The notes below the pieces were generated by a model. It had not been told where the DNA came from, made no database searches, and saw only the letters and a program-made list of their open reading frames with translations. A DNA stretch of 64,000 nucleotides from a virus. A program made the position numbers and the translations under genes. Shown here one piece after another: positions 27,036 to 37,700 of the stretch. Numbering within the stretch: position 1 is the stretch's first letter; each line of letters opens with the position of its first letter. The DNA lies in the IMG/VR virus record IMGVR_UViG_3300045534_000133, positions 1 to 64,000 of that record. One strand, 5' to 3'.

Positions 27036-27598
27036 CACTCCACCTCATCGAGCGGCGCCGTGGCAAAATCGTGCATGCCGATCGAGAAGGCGTTGTCACC
27101 CTCCGGCGGAGACCAGCCGGGGACAGCGATCGCTTGATTGTCTGGGCGGACATACTGGGCCACCAGCCTGTCGAAGGTGGTGAAAGCCTTGTGCCGGTTT
27201 GAGCCTGCCACATAGGAGACGCTGATCGCCCCCACAGACTCGCTGGCCACTTCCGGCGCCGTGATGTTCTCGTACAAGGCCTCGCCCGCCAGAACCTGTG
27301 AGGCGAGGAACAAGACCCCGTTTTTGAGCCGGACGGGCACGCCGGTGATGACGTGCCCGCTCCAGTCAGTCAGGCCCTCTCGCGGAAACATGAAGGCCTG
27401 ACTGGGCGACAGTGTGGTCCCTTTGTAGCGCCGGACCGTGTCCGCATATTCAGAGGCGAGGCGCAGGGCCACCTCTTTGGTCGTCACGTCAGCGACCGCC
27501 GCAAGGCCGTGCGCCGACAGGTAGGCGTCAAGTTCGGCCACAGAGGCCATCGAGTCCGCGTTTACGAGCCCGGTCCCGTTTTCAACAATCAGCGCCAC
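27035..27598 (-). CDS. DnaT-like (PF20557 type) head-tail connector
   Basis: 187 residues. MALIVENGTGLVNADSMASV, LDAYLSAHG, RLASEYADTVRRYKG and QAFMFPREGLTDW match a common phage family annotated as DnaT-like but placed, as here, just downstream of the capsid where HK97 gp6-like connectors lie. I infer a connector role from position rather than DNA binding. Confidence 0.75.
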   Translation of the reverse strand: MALIVENGTGLVNADSMASVAELDAYLSAHGLAAVADVTTKEVALRLASEYADTVRRYKGTTLSPSQAFMFPREGLTDWSGHVITGVPVRLKNGVLFLASQVLAGEALYENITAPEVASESVGAISVSYVAGSNRHKAFTTFDRLVAQYVRPDNQAIAVPGWSPPEGDNAFSIGMHDFATAPLDEVE

Positions 27599-27610
27599 AT
27601 TGCCCTCCCG

Positions 27611-28177
27611 TTATTTCGGCGGAAGCCCAGCCGCTACGATCGCATCGGCCTCGTCTTTCGACTTGATGCCCTTGGCGACCACATACCCGTTCTCGGCCAC
27701 AACGTCATGGCCGTCGAAGCCACGGTAGTGGCGCTTTAGCGCTCCCACGGGCTGATCGGGAGCCGCACCTGCTCCATCGGCGTCAGCATCGGCGGCAGGT
27801 TCGCTGCCACCTGCAGCGCGATCACCGATGTTGTCAGCAGCATCATCTGCCTGTGCGTCAGCGGTATGCGGTTCATCGTTCTCGTCCTCCAGCGGGGCCT
27901 GCTCGACTTGATCGGATTCGACGGGAGCGGCCAGCGCGGCCTCCCGATCGGCCTTGGACACAGCCTTGACGCCACCGATGGGCTGCGCTGGCGCCTCGGC
28001 GACCACGATCATTTTCTGGCGGTACAGCTTCTCCAGCATGGACGCGCCCGGCTTCTCCACGCCCTCGGCCGGGAACGGGTCACCATTGATGTAATCCACG
28101 CCCTCATACTTGAAGGCCCGCCAGCAGGCGAAGCTGTATTGGGGGCTGAACGGAAGCGGGTCTGTACGGCGGCGCAT
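27611..28177 (-). CDS. Hypothetical protein next to capsid, acidic linker
   Basis: 188 residues in three parts: an N-terminal ~65-residue domain (FKYEGVDYINGDPFP, MLEKLYRQKMI), a central disordered Asp/Ala/Glu-rich linker (~75-140), and a C-terminal ~45-residue domain (HYRGFDGHDVVAENGY then KSKDEADAIVAAG). The two ends look like small independent folds. It follows the capsid gene beyond a terminator, so it may be a low-copy head accessory protein. Confidence 0.75.
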   Translation of the reverse strand: MRRRTDPLPFSPQYSFACWRAFKYEGVDYINGDPFPAEGVEKPGASMLEKLYRQKMIVVAEAPAQPIGGVKAVSKADREAALAAPVESDQVEQAPLEDENDEPHTADAQADDAADNIGDRAAGGSEPAADADADGAGAAPDQPVGALKRHYRGFDGHDVVAENGYVVAKGIKSKDEADAIVAAGLPPK

Positions 28178-28195
28178 CGGCGCTCTCCTGATAAG

Positions 28196-28227
28196 AAAAA
28201 CGGCGGGGGACTCGGAGCCCCCCGCCG
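28196..28227 (-). terminator. Rho-independent terminator after capsid gene
   Basis: On the leftward strand: CGGCGGGGG stem with CCCCCGCCG, 9-base loop, then TTTTT (28200-28196). It lies 32 bases after the capsid stop codon and should reduce read-through, keeping capsid mRNA in excess over connectors and tail genes. Confidence 0.9.
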
Positions 28228-28258
28228 CAAACTGTCACGGTTTCCGCCCGCTGTCGCG

Positions 28259-29242
28259 TTAGGAAACGGCGTCCTTGAAGAAGTAGCCCAGCTTGTTGCC
28301 GATCAGCTTCTGGGCAAAAGCCATCTCGATCTCGACGCGGTCGGACTTGAGTTGTTCCATGCGGAACGAACGGATACGGCCGCCGCGCGCACCGGCACCG
28401 AGGTGGCCAGTCCACGAGAAAGTGTAGCCAGCCGACGCGGTTTCGAGACCGGGCTCCGGCGCGCAGTAGGCGAACATGGCATGCTTGCCGCCGATGAAGG
28501 CGTGGACGGCCGTTTGGCCTTCCTTGGCCGTGTTCTCCACCGCGTTCATCACCTCGATCGTTTCGATCTCGAACAGGGCAGCCAGAGCAGCCTTGCTGGC
28601 CATGGCCGGGGCACCCGGGGTCTGGCCGTACTTCACGCGGTCGATCACATCGGGGTGGTCCAGCAGGGCGTCATAGACGGCCCGGCCCAGAACCAGCTTG
28701 TTGGGCTCGAAGCCGGTTTCCTGCATCATCTCGCGCTTGGCGCGGCGCACGTCCTCGATCGGAGTCGAGGCGGCGTCATCCCAGCGACGGAACTGGGTGC
28801 CGGTTTCGCCGGACGCGACACCGGCCCGCTCGAATCCCCAGACGCCGGTTGCGAAGAAGCTGGTAACGAACAGTTTCTCGCGCTTGATCAGCGCCTTGTT
28901 GGTCACGAAGATCGTGGCGTGACGATCGGGGGCCAGAACGCTGTCGGCGTTGGCGCGAACTTGGTCGTCGATATCCTTGTGGAAAGCGTAGACCGGCGCG
29001 TAGTACTGATCGGTCCCCAGACGGAAGCCGCCACCCTCGGACTCGGTGCCGGGCGCCCGCACTTTCATTTCGTCGCGGTTGAAGTCGCCCTGATTGAAGG
29101 TCCAGAACAAGTCCGACTGCTTCTGGACCGGAATGTTCGGGAAAATGCTGTCAGCGACGAAGTTGGTCGCGTTCTGCATGTAGGCGACGCTGATGTTGGT
29201 CAGCGGAGTGTTGACGTGCACGTCACCGGGAGTCGGGTTCAT
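28259..29242 (-). CDS. Major capsid protein
   Basis: 327 residues. Start region NTPLTNISVAYMQNATNFVA, DSIFPNIPVQKQSD and the later NKLVLGRAVYDALLDHPDV, TIEVMNAVENTAKEG and LIGNKLGYFFKDAV are typical of HK97-fold capsid proteins that lack a fused scaffold. Preceded by decoration protein, scaffold and protease genes and followed by a terminator, the classic capsid position. Confidence 0.92.
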   Translation of the reverse strand: MNPTPGDVHVNTPLTNISVAYMQNATNFVADSIFPNIPVQKQSDLFWTFNQGDFNRDEMKVRAPGTESEGGGFRLGTDQYYAPVYAFHKDIDDQVRANADSVLAPDRHATIFVTNKALIKREKLFVTSFFATGVWGFERAGVASGETGTQFRRWDDAASTPIEDVRRAKREMMQETGFEPNKLVLGRAVYDALLDHPDVIDRVKYGQTPGAPAMASKAALAALFEIETIEVMNAVENTAKEGQTAVHAFIGGKHAMFAYCAPEPGLETASAGYTFSWTGHLGAGARGGRIRSFRMEQLKSDRVEIEMAFAQKLIGNKLGYFFKDAVS

Positions 29243-29316
29243 CGTAGGTGCCCCCCTTCGGGCTAATCTTGGGCCAGCGCCCGGTTACGTTTCAGTTGAG
29301 GCCGTCAGACTCCCGC

Positions 29317-29682
29317 TTACGCGGGAAGCTGCTTGCCGGAGGTGGTGGTGACGAGGACTTGGAAAATGTCGCCAGCGGCGGCGGCCTCCATGGCCCGGGC
29401 GACAACCCAGACGCTGGCACCGGTGGCCGTGACGAGCGCGCCAGAGCCGTTGCTCATCAGATCAGCGTCCTTGGCGATGTTGCCGCCAGCGACAGCCTTG
29501 GACAGGTGTTCGGTGCAGACGGTGGCGGCTTGGCCGCTGGCCGGGTTGTTCTGCAGGATGCCCAGCGCCTTGGCACCGTTGGCGCACACGGCACCAGCGT
29601 TGGTGACGGCGCGGAACTGCTGCGCGGCCAGATCGGCCGAGGCGATGACGGTGATGTTGCCCTTGGGATTGGCGGTGGTCAT
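29317..29682 (-). CDS. Capsid decoration protein (DUF2190-like)
   Basis: 121 residues, Ala/Gly-rich, with FRAVTNAGAVCANGAKALGI, ASGQAATVCTEHLSKA and VARAMEAAAAGDIFQVLV, the pattern of DUF2190/gpD-like trimeric decoration proteins that bind the expanded capsid. It is encoded just upstream of the capsid gene. Confidence 0.75.
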   Translation of the reverse strand: MTTANPKGNITVIASADLAAQQFRAVTNAGAVCANGAKALGILQNNPASGQAATVCTEHLSKAVAGGNIAKDADLMSNGSGALVTATGASVWVVARAMEAAAAGDIFQVLVTTTSGKQLPA

Positions 29683-29726
29683 GGGTCCGTTCCTTAAAAA
29701 TCAGAGAGATGAGGGCGGAGCCCGGG

Positions 29727-30779
29727 TTATTGGCCAGCCATCGCGGCGCCAGCGCGGCGCTTGGCCACGATCTGGCCGTACAGGGCGGGGTTGGCGTCGA
29801 GCGCGAGGTCGTAGGCTTGGGCTGCCGAGAGTTCCGGGCGAGCCTTGCGAACTTCGTCCGCCTTGGCCTGCAGGGCAGCCTCGGGGTCGTCCTCGCCGTC
29901 AGTACCCTCGGCGACGGCGACACCGTAGGACTTCATCAGCCCCTTGGCCGCCTTGTTCGTGTCGGCGGCGGAGTACATCGCCTTCTCGACGATGGCGAGC
30001 GCATCAGCATCGGCCGCGCGCAGGGTGCGCAGAGCCTTGCCGACGGCCTCCGGGTCCGCCAAGCCCATCTTGCGGGCCTTGGCCACCTCGGCCTCGTTGT
30101 CGCGGGCCTCGCGATCGGCGCGGTTCTGGACGAACTCGGCGCGCAGGTGTTCCGGCAGGCCCTTGAGAACGACCTCGTCCTGCTCGGCTTGCGTCGGGGC
30201 GGGCTTCGACTTGGCGATCTGCTCGTCCTTGGCGGCCAAAGCGGCGTTGGCCTCGGCCAGAGCGGCCTCGGCAGCCGCAGCACGGCCCTTGGCCACGTTC
30301 GTTTCGCCGTTCAGGACTTCAACGCGGGCCTCAAGGGCGGCGTAGGCGGTGTTCAGTTCCTTGAGGTCCACGACGCTCTCCATAACCATCGACGCGACAG
30401 TGTTTGCCGCTGATTTCGCAACCGGAGAACCGCCGGTTTCGGCTTCGGTCATCAGGCTCGCCACCATGGCATCGCCTTGGGCCAGAAAGTCAGAGACGCT
30501 GATCGAGGAGGCTTCAAGCTGTTCGACCAGATCGGCGTAGGGCTTGAGTCCCTTCTCGATCAGTTCGGCTTCCGAAACTTGGGCGCCCCCGGGGTGCCAC
30601 TGACCTTCACTTCGGTCCCGGTTGTCATACGATTCGTGCGTCTCGGACAGACCCCCTTTGCGAGCCTTGATCACCACAACGTCGGAACCGGGCACGCAGG
30701 CCTCGTCCACCAGCGACAGTTCGCCGATACGCAGGCGCTTGAACACGCGCTTGATTTTCGTCGGAAGTTCCTCGGTCAT
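29727..30779 (-). CDS. Capsid scaffold protein
   Basis: 350 residues. The first ~35 (RLRIGELSLVDEACVPGSDV) resemble the tail end of XkdF-type proteases, after which a long Ala/Glu/Lys coiled coil (roughly residues 150-215, with ALAEANAALAAKDEQI) and further helices follow. This fits an internal scaffold cleaved and expelled during maturation. It starts at ATG 30779 overlapping the protease stop (ATGA). Splitting protease and scaffold into two coupled genes is common. Confidence 0.75.
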   Translation of the reverse strand: MTEELPTKIKRVFKRLRIGELSLVDEACVPGSDVVVIKARKGGLSETHESYDNRDRSEGQWHPGGAQVSEAELIEKGLKPYADLVEQLEASSISVSDFLAQGDAMVASLMTEAETGGSPVAKSAANTVASMVMESVVDLKELNTAYAALEARVEVLNGETNVAKGRAAAAEAALAEANAALAAKDEQIAKSKPAPTQAEQDEVVLKGLPEHLRAEFVQNRADREARDNEAEVAKARKMGLADPEAVGKALRTLRAADADALAIVEKAMYSAADTNKAAKGLMKSYGVAVAEGTDGEDDPEAALQAKADEVRKARPELSAAQAYDLALDANPALYGQIVAKRRAGAAMAGQ

Positions 30780-31201
30780 TTCGCCACCGTTGGGTGAAAG
30801 CTGCCCCTGCCGCCAAGGCTGAACCCCTTGAGTTCGCCCCGGACAACCCTGCTTTTGGCGACCGGGCAGTGCACCTCCATGCCCGCCCACCAGCCGCGTT
30901 TCTTGTGCGTGATGCCCATGGCCTTGGCAAAATCATCGTCGATCAGGACGGACTCAACGATCGCGCCGGTCTGCTTGCCGTCGTGCATCACCTTGGCGAC
31001 GCGTTCTCCAGCCATGAACTCATGCACGGCAGTTCGCAGGACCGGCATCGGGCAGACCTCGCCATCCCAGTCCACGTTCACCGGGCGGCCATCGTCGGAG
31101 GTTACACAGGCCCAGCCGCGCACGAACGAACCGTCCGGCGCAGCCTTCTCGATCTCAAAGTAGAGATGCAGGTCGTCGTCGGTGTCGGTGCCGTCAGTCA
31201 T
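30776..31201 (-). CDS. Prohead protease, XkdF-like (peptidase S78 type)
   Basis: 141 residues. SFVRGWACVTSDDGRPVNVD, TAVHEFMAGERVAKVMHDG, QTGAIVESVLIDDDFAKAMG, GWWAGMEVH and ELKGFSLGGRG match the XkdF/S78_2 protease domain, with a catalytic His in MHDG and Ser in FSLGG. It should cleave the scaffold encoded next. The gene is short because the C-terminal part is encoded separately. Confidence 0.82.
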   Translation of the reverse strand: MTDGTDTDDDLHLYFEIEKAAPDGSFVRGWACVTSDDGRPVNVDWDGEVCPMPVLRTAVHEFMAGERVAKVMHDGKQTGAIVESVLIDDDFAKAMGITHKKRGWWAGMEVHCPVAKSRVVRGELKGFSLGGRGSFHPTVAK

Positions 31202-31263
31202 GCCGCCCCCGGCCGTAGCTACGGGGACAGACCCCGATTCAGGGGGCGACTATGGCACGGGAT

Positions 31264-31764
31264 TCAGTCGGCGGACAGAGGCAGGCGGAGGATGGCGTAG
31301 ACCGACTCCTCAATCATCACGTCGAGGGCGAACTGGGCTTGCTCGTCGTCCATGCCGTTTTCATGCTTCACCATCAAGTCGAACATGTCACCGGCCAGCC
31401 TCGACCAGTAGGCCTGCATGGCCTCCTCGGGCTCACCAGCGATGCCCACGCTGTCGCCAAAGCCGTACCCCATCTGGTCGGGGCTGTTCCATGGCGTCGT
31501 GGCGTAGTCCGGGTTCCGGCCATAGAAAATGTCGGTCATGGCCTTGGCTTCGGCCTCCACGAACGCCTCGGGGGCCTCGGCTTTGCCTGTTTCGAGATAC
31601 TTGCGGCGGTAGCCCACCAACCGCGTTCCAAACGCCCGGACGACAGACTCCACACCCTCGATCGTGTTGAGGGCAGGCCTGTCATCCCCAAGGACCGGCA
31701 AGTCCTTGAGGATGATATCGGGCCGCACTTCGGCGCTGCCGCCGGGATTGGACGAGTCTGTCAT
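31264..31764 (-). CDS. Hypothetical protein (166 aa)
   Basis: Acidic, mostly helical. GVESVVRAFGTRLVGYRRKY, then AKAMTDIFYGRNPDYATTPW and a C-terminal helix ending VYAILRLPLSAD. No known motif. It lies between the giant polyvalent protein and the prohead protease, 62 bases from the latter, and could be a head-internal or assembly protein. Confidence 0.72.
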   Translation of the reverse strand: MTDSSNPGGSAEVRPDIILKDLPVLGDDRPALNTIEGVESVVRAFGTRLVGYRRKYLETGKAEAPEAFVEAEAKAMTDIFYGRNPDYATTPWNSPDQMGYGFGDSVGIAGEPEEAMQAYWSRLAGDMFDLMVKHENGMDDEQAQFALDVMIEESVYAILRLPLSAD

Positions 31765-31796
31765 GGCCTCAACGTAACCCCTGCCGCTTCAAATAG

Positions 31797-34700
31797 CTAT
31801 AGCTTGGTGAGAAGGCTGTTTTTGTGCGGCGGCAGCAGCGTCACCTCGATCTCAAAGTGGTTGCCCATTTTCTTTGTCCCCAGCAGCACCATGCGAGCGC
31901 CGGGCAGAGAAGTCAGTTCCGCCTCGCTGTCGTAACTGTAGCCGGAGCCCTTGTAGGTCGGCATCATCTTGGCCCCCTTGGCCGCGCGATAGACGATGCG
32001 GGCCCGGGTTTTGGGGTCGGAGCCCGCAAAGCCGGAGGTAGACGTTGGCGACATGCTGTTGCAAGCGCTGCCCGGGTTCTGCAGCACAGTCCCTACTGGC
32101 GCTGACAGCAGGGCCGCCTGCATGTTCGGCTCGACGCGCAGCCACTTGTAGACCGTCGAGCCCTCCGGCAGTTCCACGGCGTCCTTGTGCATGGCGACGT
32201 TTGCGGCAACGAGGTCAATGCTGCCGTGCGTCGTCTTGCCCTGATTGTAGGCATCATTGATGGCGCCAGAGCCCTGCACCGAGTTCATAAATTGCTTGGA
32301 CAGGGGTGAGGCCTTTTCGCGCAGACCCGGGATGCTGTTTTTGAACGAGGCGGGCACCGTCTCGGTGATCGGAGCCTTGGGCAGAAAGTCGGCGCGCTCG
32401 CCCTGAACCTGCCCAAGGGCCATCCAGAAGCCGACGCGCTGGTTCATCGGCATCTGCTTCACCGTCGTCAGCAGGGGCGCCGTCGGGAACGCCTCTGCAA
32501 TCTTGGCCAGAGAGGCTTTCTTGATCGTCTTGGCAGGGACCAGCGGTTTGGGCGGGTTGAACTTGTCGTCCACCGCCTTCATCGTGTCGGACCAGTACCC
32601 CTGCATCTTCATTGAGGGGTGAGCCGAAAACTCTAGCTGCTTGCCCGTCAGTGTGCCCTCGGCGTCGTCAATATGCTCCGGGTACGTCAGGCCTTTCAGC
32701 TTGGTCAGGTTGCCTTCGAGGGCAGCAGCCTCAATCGCATCGACGCTCTGTTGGTTGACCGTGTTTTTCCACGCCTTGGAGGACTTGTCGAAAGTGGGCT
32801 TGGGAGGCAGATCGGCCTTCGTGATCACCACCTTTTTCGGCTTGGCGGGCGTCGGCTCGACAACCTCAACCACCTCCTCGATCTCGTCGGCGGCAGCAGC
32901 GTTCTCGGCAGCACCGGTTAGGGCCGGGTGGGCCAGCTTTTTCTGCCCCGGGACCACCTTGTGCGGAGAGCCCAGCGCGGCCAGCGCATTGTTCGCCAGC
33001 GCAGCCTGCTTTTTGCCGTAGGTGTTGGTGCCGTAGTTCAGACCGAGGATGCCGGACTTGTTGCCGACATTGGCCAGCTTCTCGATCAGGTCGACCTTGG
33101 CGTTGTGGCTGGACGCGTTTGAGTTCGAGGCGTCCAGCTTGGCCGCCGCGAAGTCGGGCAGGGCGGGCTTCACGGTGTCTGCCGTCAGTTCCGCATACAG
33201 GGCGTCGGTGTCGACCGCGCCTTTCGCCTTTTTCCCGGTGGCGATCTCCCAGTTGGTGGCCATCGCCTTCGCGTAAGCGTTTATGGCCGTGGTGTTCGGC
33301 ATGCCCGCATCGAGTTCGGTGCCATACAATGTCCCGGCGAGCGCCTTGGCATGTGTCGAGGCCACCGCTCCCGGCCCGCCCGGCCCGTACTTGCTTTGCA
33401 GCCACGAAATGCCTTCGGAATAAGCGTCACCCGGCAGGGTCGGAGGCAGCGGCTGGATGCCATTGCTGCCCAGACGGACAGCCTGCTTGGCGTAGTACTC
33501 CGCGCTGATCATGTCGAAGACCACAGAGGGGGCACCCGACGCGGTCTTTTCGCCCCACTTCGGCGTCACACCGGCCAGCACGTCATGATAGGTGGCCAGC
33601 GCCTTGCCGTAGCCGCCCAGAGCAACACCTTGCGTGCTGGCTTTGTCGTAAAGATTGTCATTCAAAATGAGTTCGTGAGTGCTTTTTGACGGCGGGAAAC
33701 CCTCTATGTATTTCTTTTTCAGCCAGTTCACGTCTTCCGTGTTGCCGTGCATCCCGGGCCCTTTGGGCGCGGTTGGCATCAATCCGTCCTGCGCATCCAT
33801 GACCGCCAGTTCGGCGTATTCTTGGGCCGACTTCATGTCGGTGATCTCGGGGTAGCCGGATGATGCGGCCGAAGGTGTGCTGGCCAGCGAGACGCCAGCC
33901 GCCATCGTGGTAACGCCGGGCTTGCCGGTGCCGAACTTGTTGTTGGCCTCCTCAAACTCGCTGGCGGTGTAGAGGTACTTCGCGATGGCGTCTGGTATCT
34001 GGGCGATGCTCGCCGGGCTGATGCCGTCGTGAAACGCCGCAAGCTGGCCGTAGTAGGCCGCCACCTTCATGGCATCCCACTTCGTCTTCCCGTCGGTGTT
34101 CATGGCGTTCGTCAGCCATGTGTTGTTCAGCATGCTCAACATCGGCTTGGCGGCCAAGGTCGCCTTGCCCATGGCCTGCTCGTCGGCCTGTATCGTCGCG
34201 ATCGACTCGGCGGCCTTCCCGCCGGGCGACACCACTGGCGGCTCGGCGACGAACGCGCCAGTCTTGGCCGCCACGTCGTACATCGTGCTGGACGCAGCCT
34301 GCGGGGCGTCGCTCGCGGCCGGAAGGTTCATCGGGGCGAGGTTGGCCTTGGCCAGAATCTGGTCCCGGCGTGCCATCAGTTTCGAGGCCAGCTTCTGCTT
34401 GGTGTTCTGGCCGTCGTCCACCCAGTAGGCATCCACCAGCGCGGTGATCTTCTCGTCGGTCATGCCCTTGAGCGCTTCGGCGGAGTCCTGCAGGCCGGTG
34501 GCGTTCATGCTGCCAAACAGACCAGCCGCATCCGCGTTTTTGGCCGGGTCGCGCATCGTTTCCCAGTCCGGTGCACCGGCAGTGAACTCCATGGCCGTCT
34601 TCGGTTGGCCTTGGGCGCGGTACAGCAGGGCGCCGCCCGGGTCGATGTTCACCACCTCGCCGTCTGGCGTCACCAGCAGGTTGTCGCCGCCCATGCCCAC

Positions 34701-37700
34701 CACATCCCAGTTCCCCAGCCACGCATGGACCGCGAACTGCTGCTTGGCCTTGGACCGTTGGCCGGGGGTGCTGATCTTCTGCAGCCCCTCAACCCACTTT
34801 GTGGCCACACCCAGACCGCCACCATACTTGCCGCCGAGATCGACCAGCTTGTACTCGGGCGCGGGGATGCCAGCAGCCTCCATCAGTTTGGACGCCAGCA
34901 CCTCGTTGCGGGCCCGGGCGTCGTCCTTGCCCTGCAGGTTGCCTTTCACCAGCCACTTCTGGCCGTCGGCGTCCTCGTAGAGGCCCTTGGGAGCCGTGCC
35001 GCCGATGCCGTCGCTCTTGATCAGGGTCCAGCCCGAGATGGACTGCGGCCCCAGCTTGCCGTCGATCACTTTGGCCGACTGGGCCGCCATGCCTTTCCCT
35101 TGCCACACGAACATCAGTTCCATGGCGTACTGCCCGACCTGCGCCTTCCACTTCGTGTGGGAGTTCGTCTTCACGTTCGGATTGAAGGCATCCATGATCG
35201 CGAAGTTCTTTTTGTAGAGCGCTGCAGCCGGGGCAATATCGCCCTTCACAGCAGCATCGAAGACCGCCTTCATCTGGTTATAGTAGGTCGCGTTCGCGCC
35301 CGGGCCGGAGCCGTCCTTTTTCCAGCCGATCTTGGGCGGAGCCGGGTAGCCCCCGGAACCGCCACCTTGGTCCTTGAACTGGCCGCCCAGCGGCGTGCCC
35401 TTGGGCCAGCGGTCAACCTTGCTCTCGTCGAACTTTTTGCGGACCTTCACTCCAGTGAGGTCTTCAAGCGCCTCTACAATCGGGTGGTCCGTGTATCCGT
35501 TGTTCAGCCATGTGCGCAGCGTCGAGACGGGCGCCAGCCGGACAGCCTGCGACTCCCAGCCCATGCGGGCAGGGCTGCCGCCGACGCGCTTGGCCAGATA
35601 CATGCGGGCCGTTGACGTGGTGCGCTCGAAGTCGCCCAGAACGCCGGTGATCTCCACCTGCAGACCAGACTCCTCGAACGCTTCCTTGATGGCGTTCGCC
35701 TGCAGGCTCGGCACGTCGTCTTCGTAGGTGCCCTTGGGGAACGTCTGGCGGTAGCCGCCAAAGCCGTTCGTGGGGCTCACAATCCAGACCCGGCCGTCCT
35801 CCTCCTGCACGATCACGCCAGCGCCGATGTTTTTCCCCTTTGGGGCCGTCAGTTCTGGCAGCATGGCTTCAACGGCCGGGTTCTGGCCCGGCACCTTCAC
35901 CCACTCGGCCGCCGTCTGGGGCGGCTTGTAGGCCAGCTTCGTGGGGATGCCCTGCAGCACGGCAGGGGCCGGGCTGTTTGGGGTAAACGTCGCCGTGGCG
36001 TCCGGGTCGTTCCACACCACCTCGGGGCTGGCCTTGGACGGGTATTTGACCCAGACCTCGCCACCGTCATCATCGGTGTGCGGGTGCTTCACAGCGCTCG
36101 ACGGCAGAGAGTACGACTTGTCGGCACCAGTGTCGGTTTTCCCGGTCCACTTCGGGCCGGTCTTCGGGCCGTCGAACGGCTTCGTGATGCCGTTGAAATC
36201 AAGCGGGTGCTTTGCCTTCGGCTTCGGCGTGTCGAACAGCGGACCGCTGCTCCACGTCACCTTGGGCTTCGGCGCAGCATCAGACCCGGGCTTCGGCTGG
36301 AACTTGCCACCGTCCGGGTGGCCCTTTGGGGCCCGGGGGTGCATCCACGACTGCCACAGGCCCTTGATGCCCTTGCGCACGCGCTCGATCGCGCTCGGCT
36401 CGACGGCAGGCTCAACGGGCTCGCTGGCCATCGAAAGGGCCATAGCGAAGGCGTCCATCTCGGCACGCAGAGTGCCGGGCTTGGCCTTGGTGATGCCTAC
36501 GCCTTGGGGGCGGCGGGCTTTGCGCCCTTCGGCTCGGGCGAGGTATTTGCCGACGAGGGTGGTCGCTTCACTCCGAAGACGACCAGCGGCTTGGCGAAGG
36601 GGTGCGGCCCCTTCCGTGGCACCACTGGCATAGTCGTATTCCTTTTTGTCAGGGAAGGCCGAATAGGCCTCGTCGGTCGAAATGTCGTATTTACGCTCAA
36701 GCTGTGCGTCGATCAAGTCCGCCAGCTTATCCGTCGGCACACCGCTGTAGTTCAGCACGATCATCTGCCCGTCAGCAGTCGAGTGACCGCCAATCAGGGG
36801 TTCGCCATCCTCGCCCTTAATCGCCCAGAGGCGGTCATACAGGGTGGAAACAGAGGCCAGATCGCGCTCGCTTTCCGGCAGTTCGATCGTGACGATGCCG
36901 ACCGGCTCCATGCCTTCGGCGGCGGTTTCGGAAACCACCATCATGCTGTCCTGTGACAGCGCGAAGCCCAGCACCTTGGAGAGTTCGATGGCCTTGGCCG
37001 GGTCATCGACGCGAACCGACAGGCTCGGGTTCGTCGCACCCAGATAGCCGCCGATCTGCTCCGAAAACTCACCCTTGCTGCCGACAGCCTCCAGCGCTTT
37101 CGGGACCAGATCGGCCGAAACCGACTGGCTGATCTCGAACTTGTCGGCGTCGTCCAGAGCGTTCCAACGTGCCGTCAGACCCGCATCGTTCGGGTCCGGC
37201 GCCACCTCGAAAAACACCTTGGCGTCAGGGTTGCCCCCTATGCCTTGGGAGCCTCCAGCGGTCGTTTGCGGAGCGACACCTGCCCCTCCCGCATCCATTT
37301 GGCCCGGGCCTCCATCCGTTCCTCCGCCGCCGGGCCGTAGGGCCCGTCCCGCCACGAGGTTTTTGACGCCGATGGATTCGGTGATGCGCTCGGAGCCTTG
37401 GGGTCCGTTAACGTCGATTTCGGCATAGCCGTCCGCCTCTCCCTTGATGGTCTGATATGTGGTTTTGGGCTTGTCGCCGATCGAGGCGAAGTAGCCGGGG
37501 TCGATCAGCCGCCCGGTTTTCAAATAGCGCGCGGCCATGCGGCGCGCAGCCTCGTCAGGAGTCACCATGACGTGCAACAGCTCGACCGTATAGCCTTCGG
37601 ATTGGTAGTCGTCAATAAGCCCGGCCAGTTTTTCTCGGTTGTGGCCGACGACCGGGTAAATGATGTTGGCGCCGCTGGCGCGCAGTTCCATCCCGACAGC

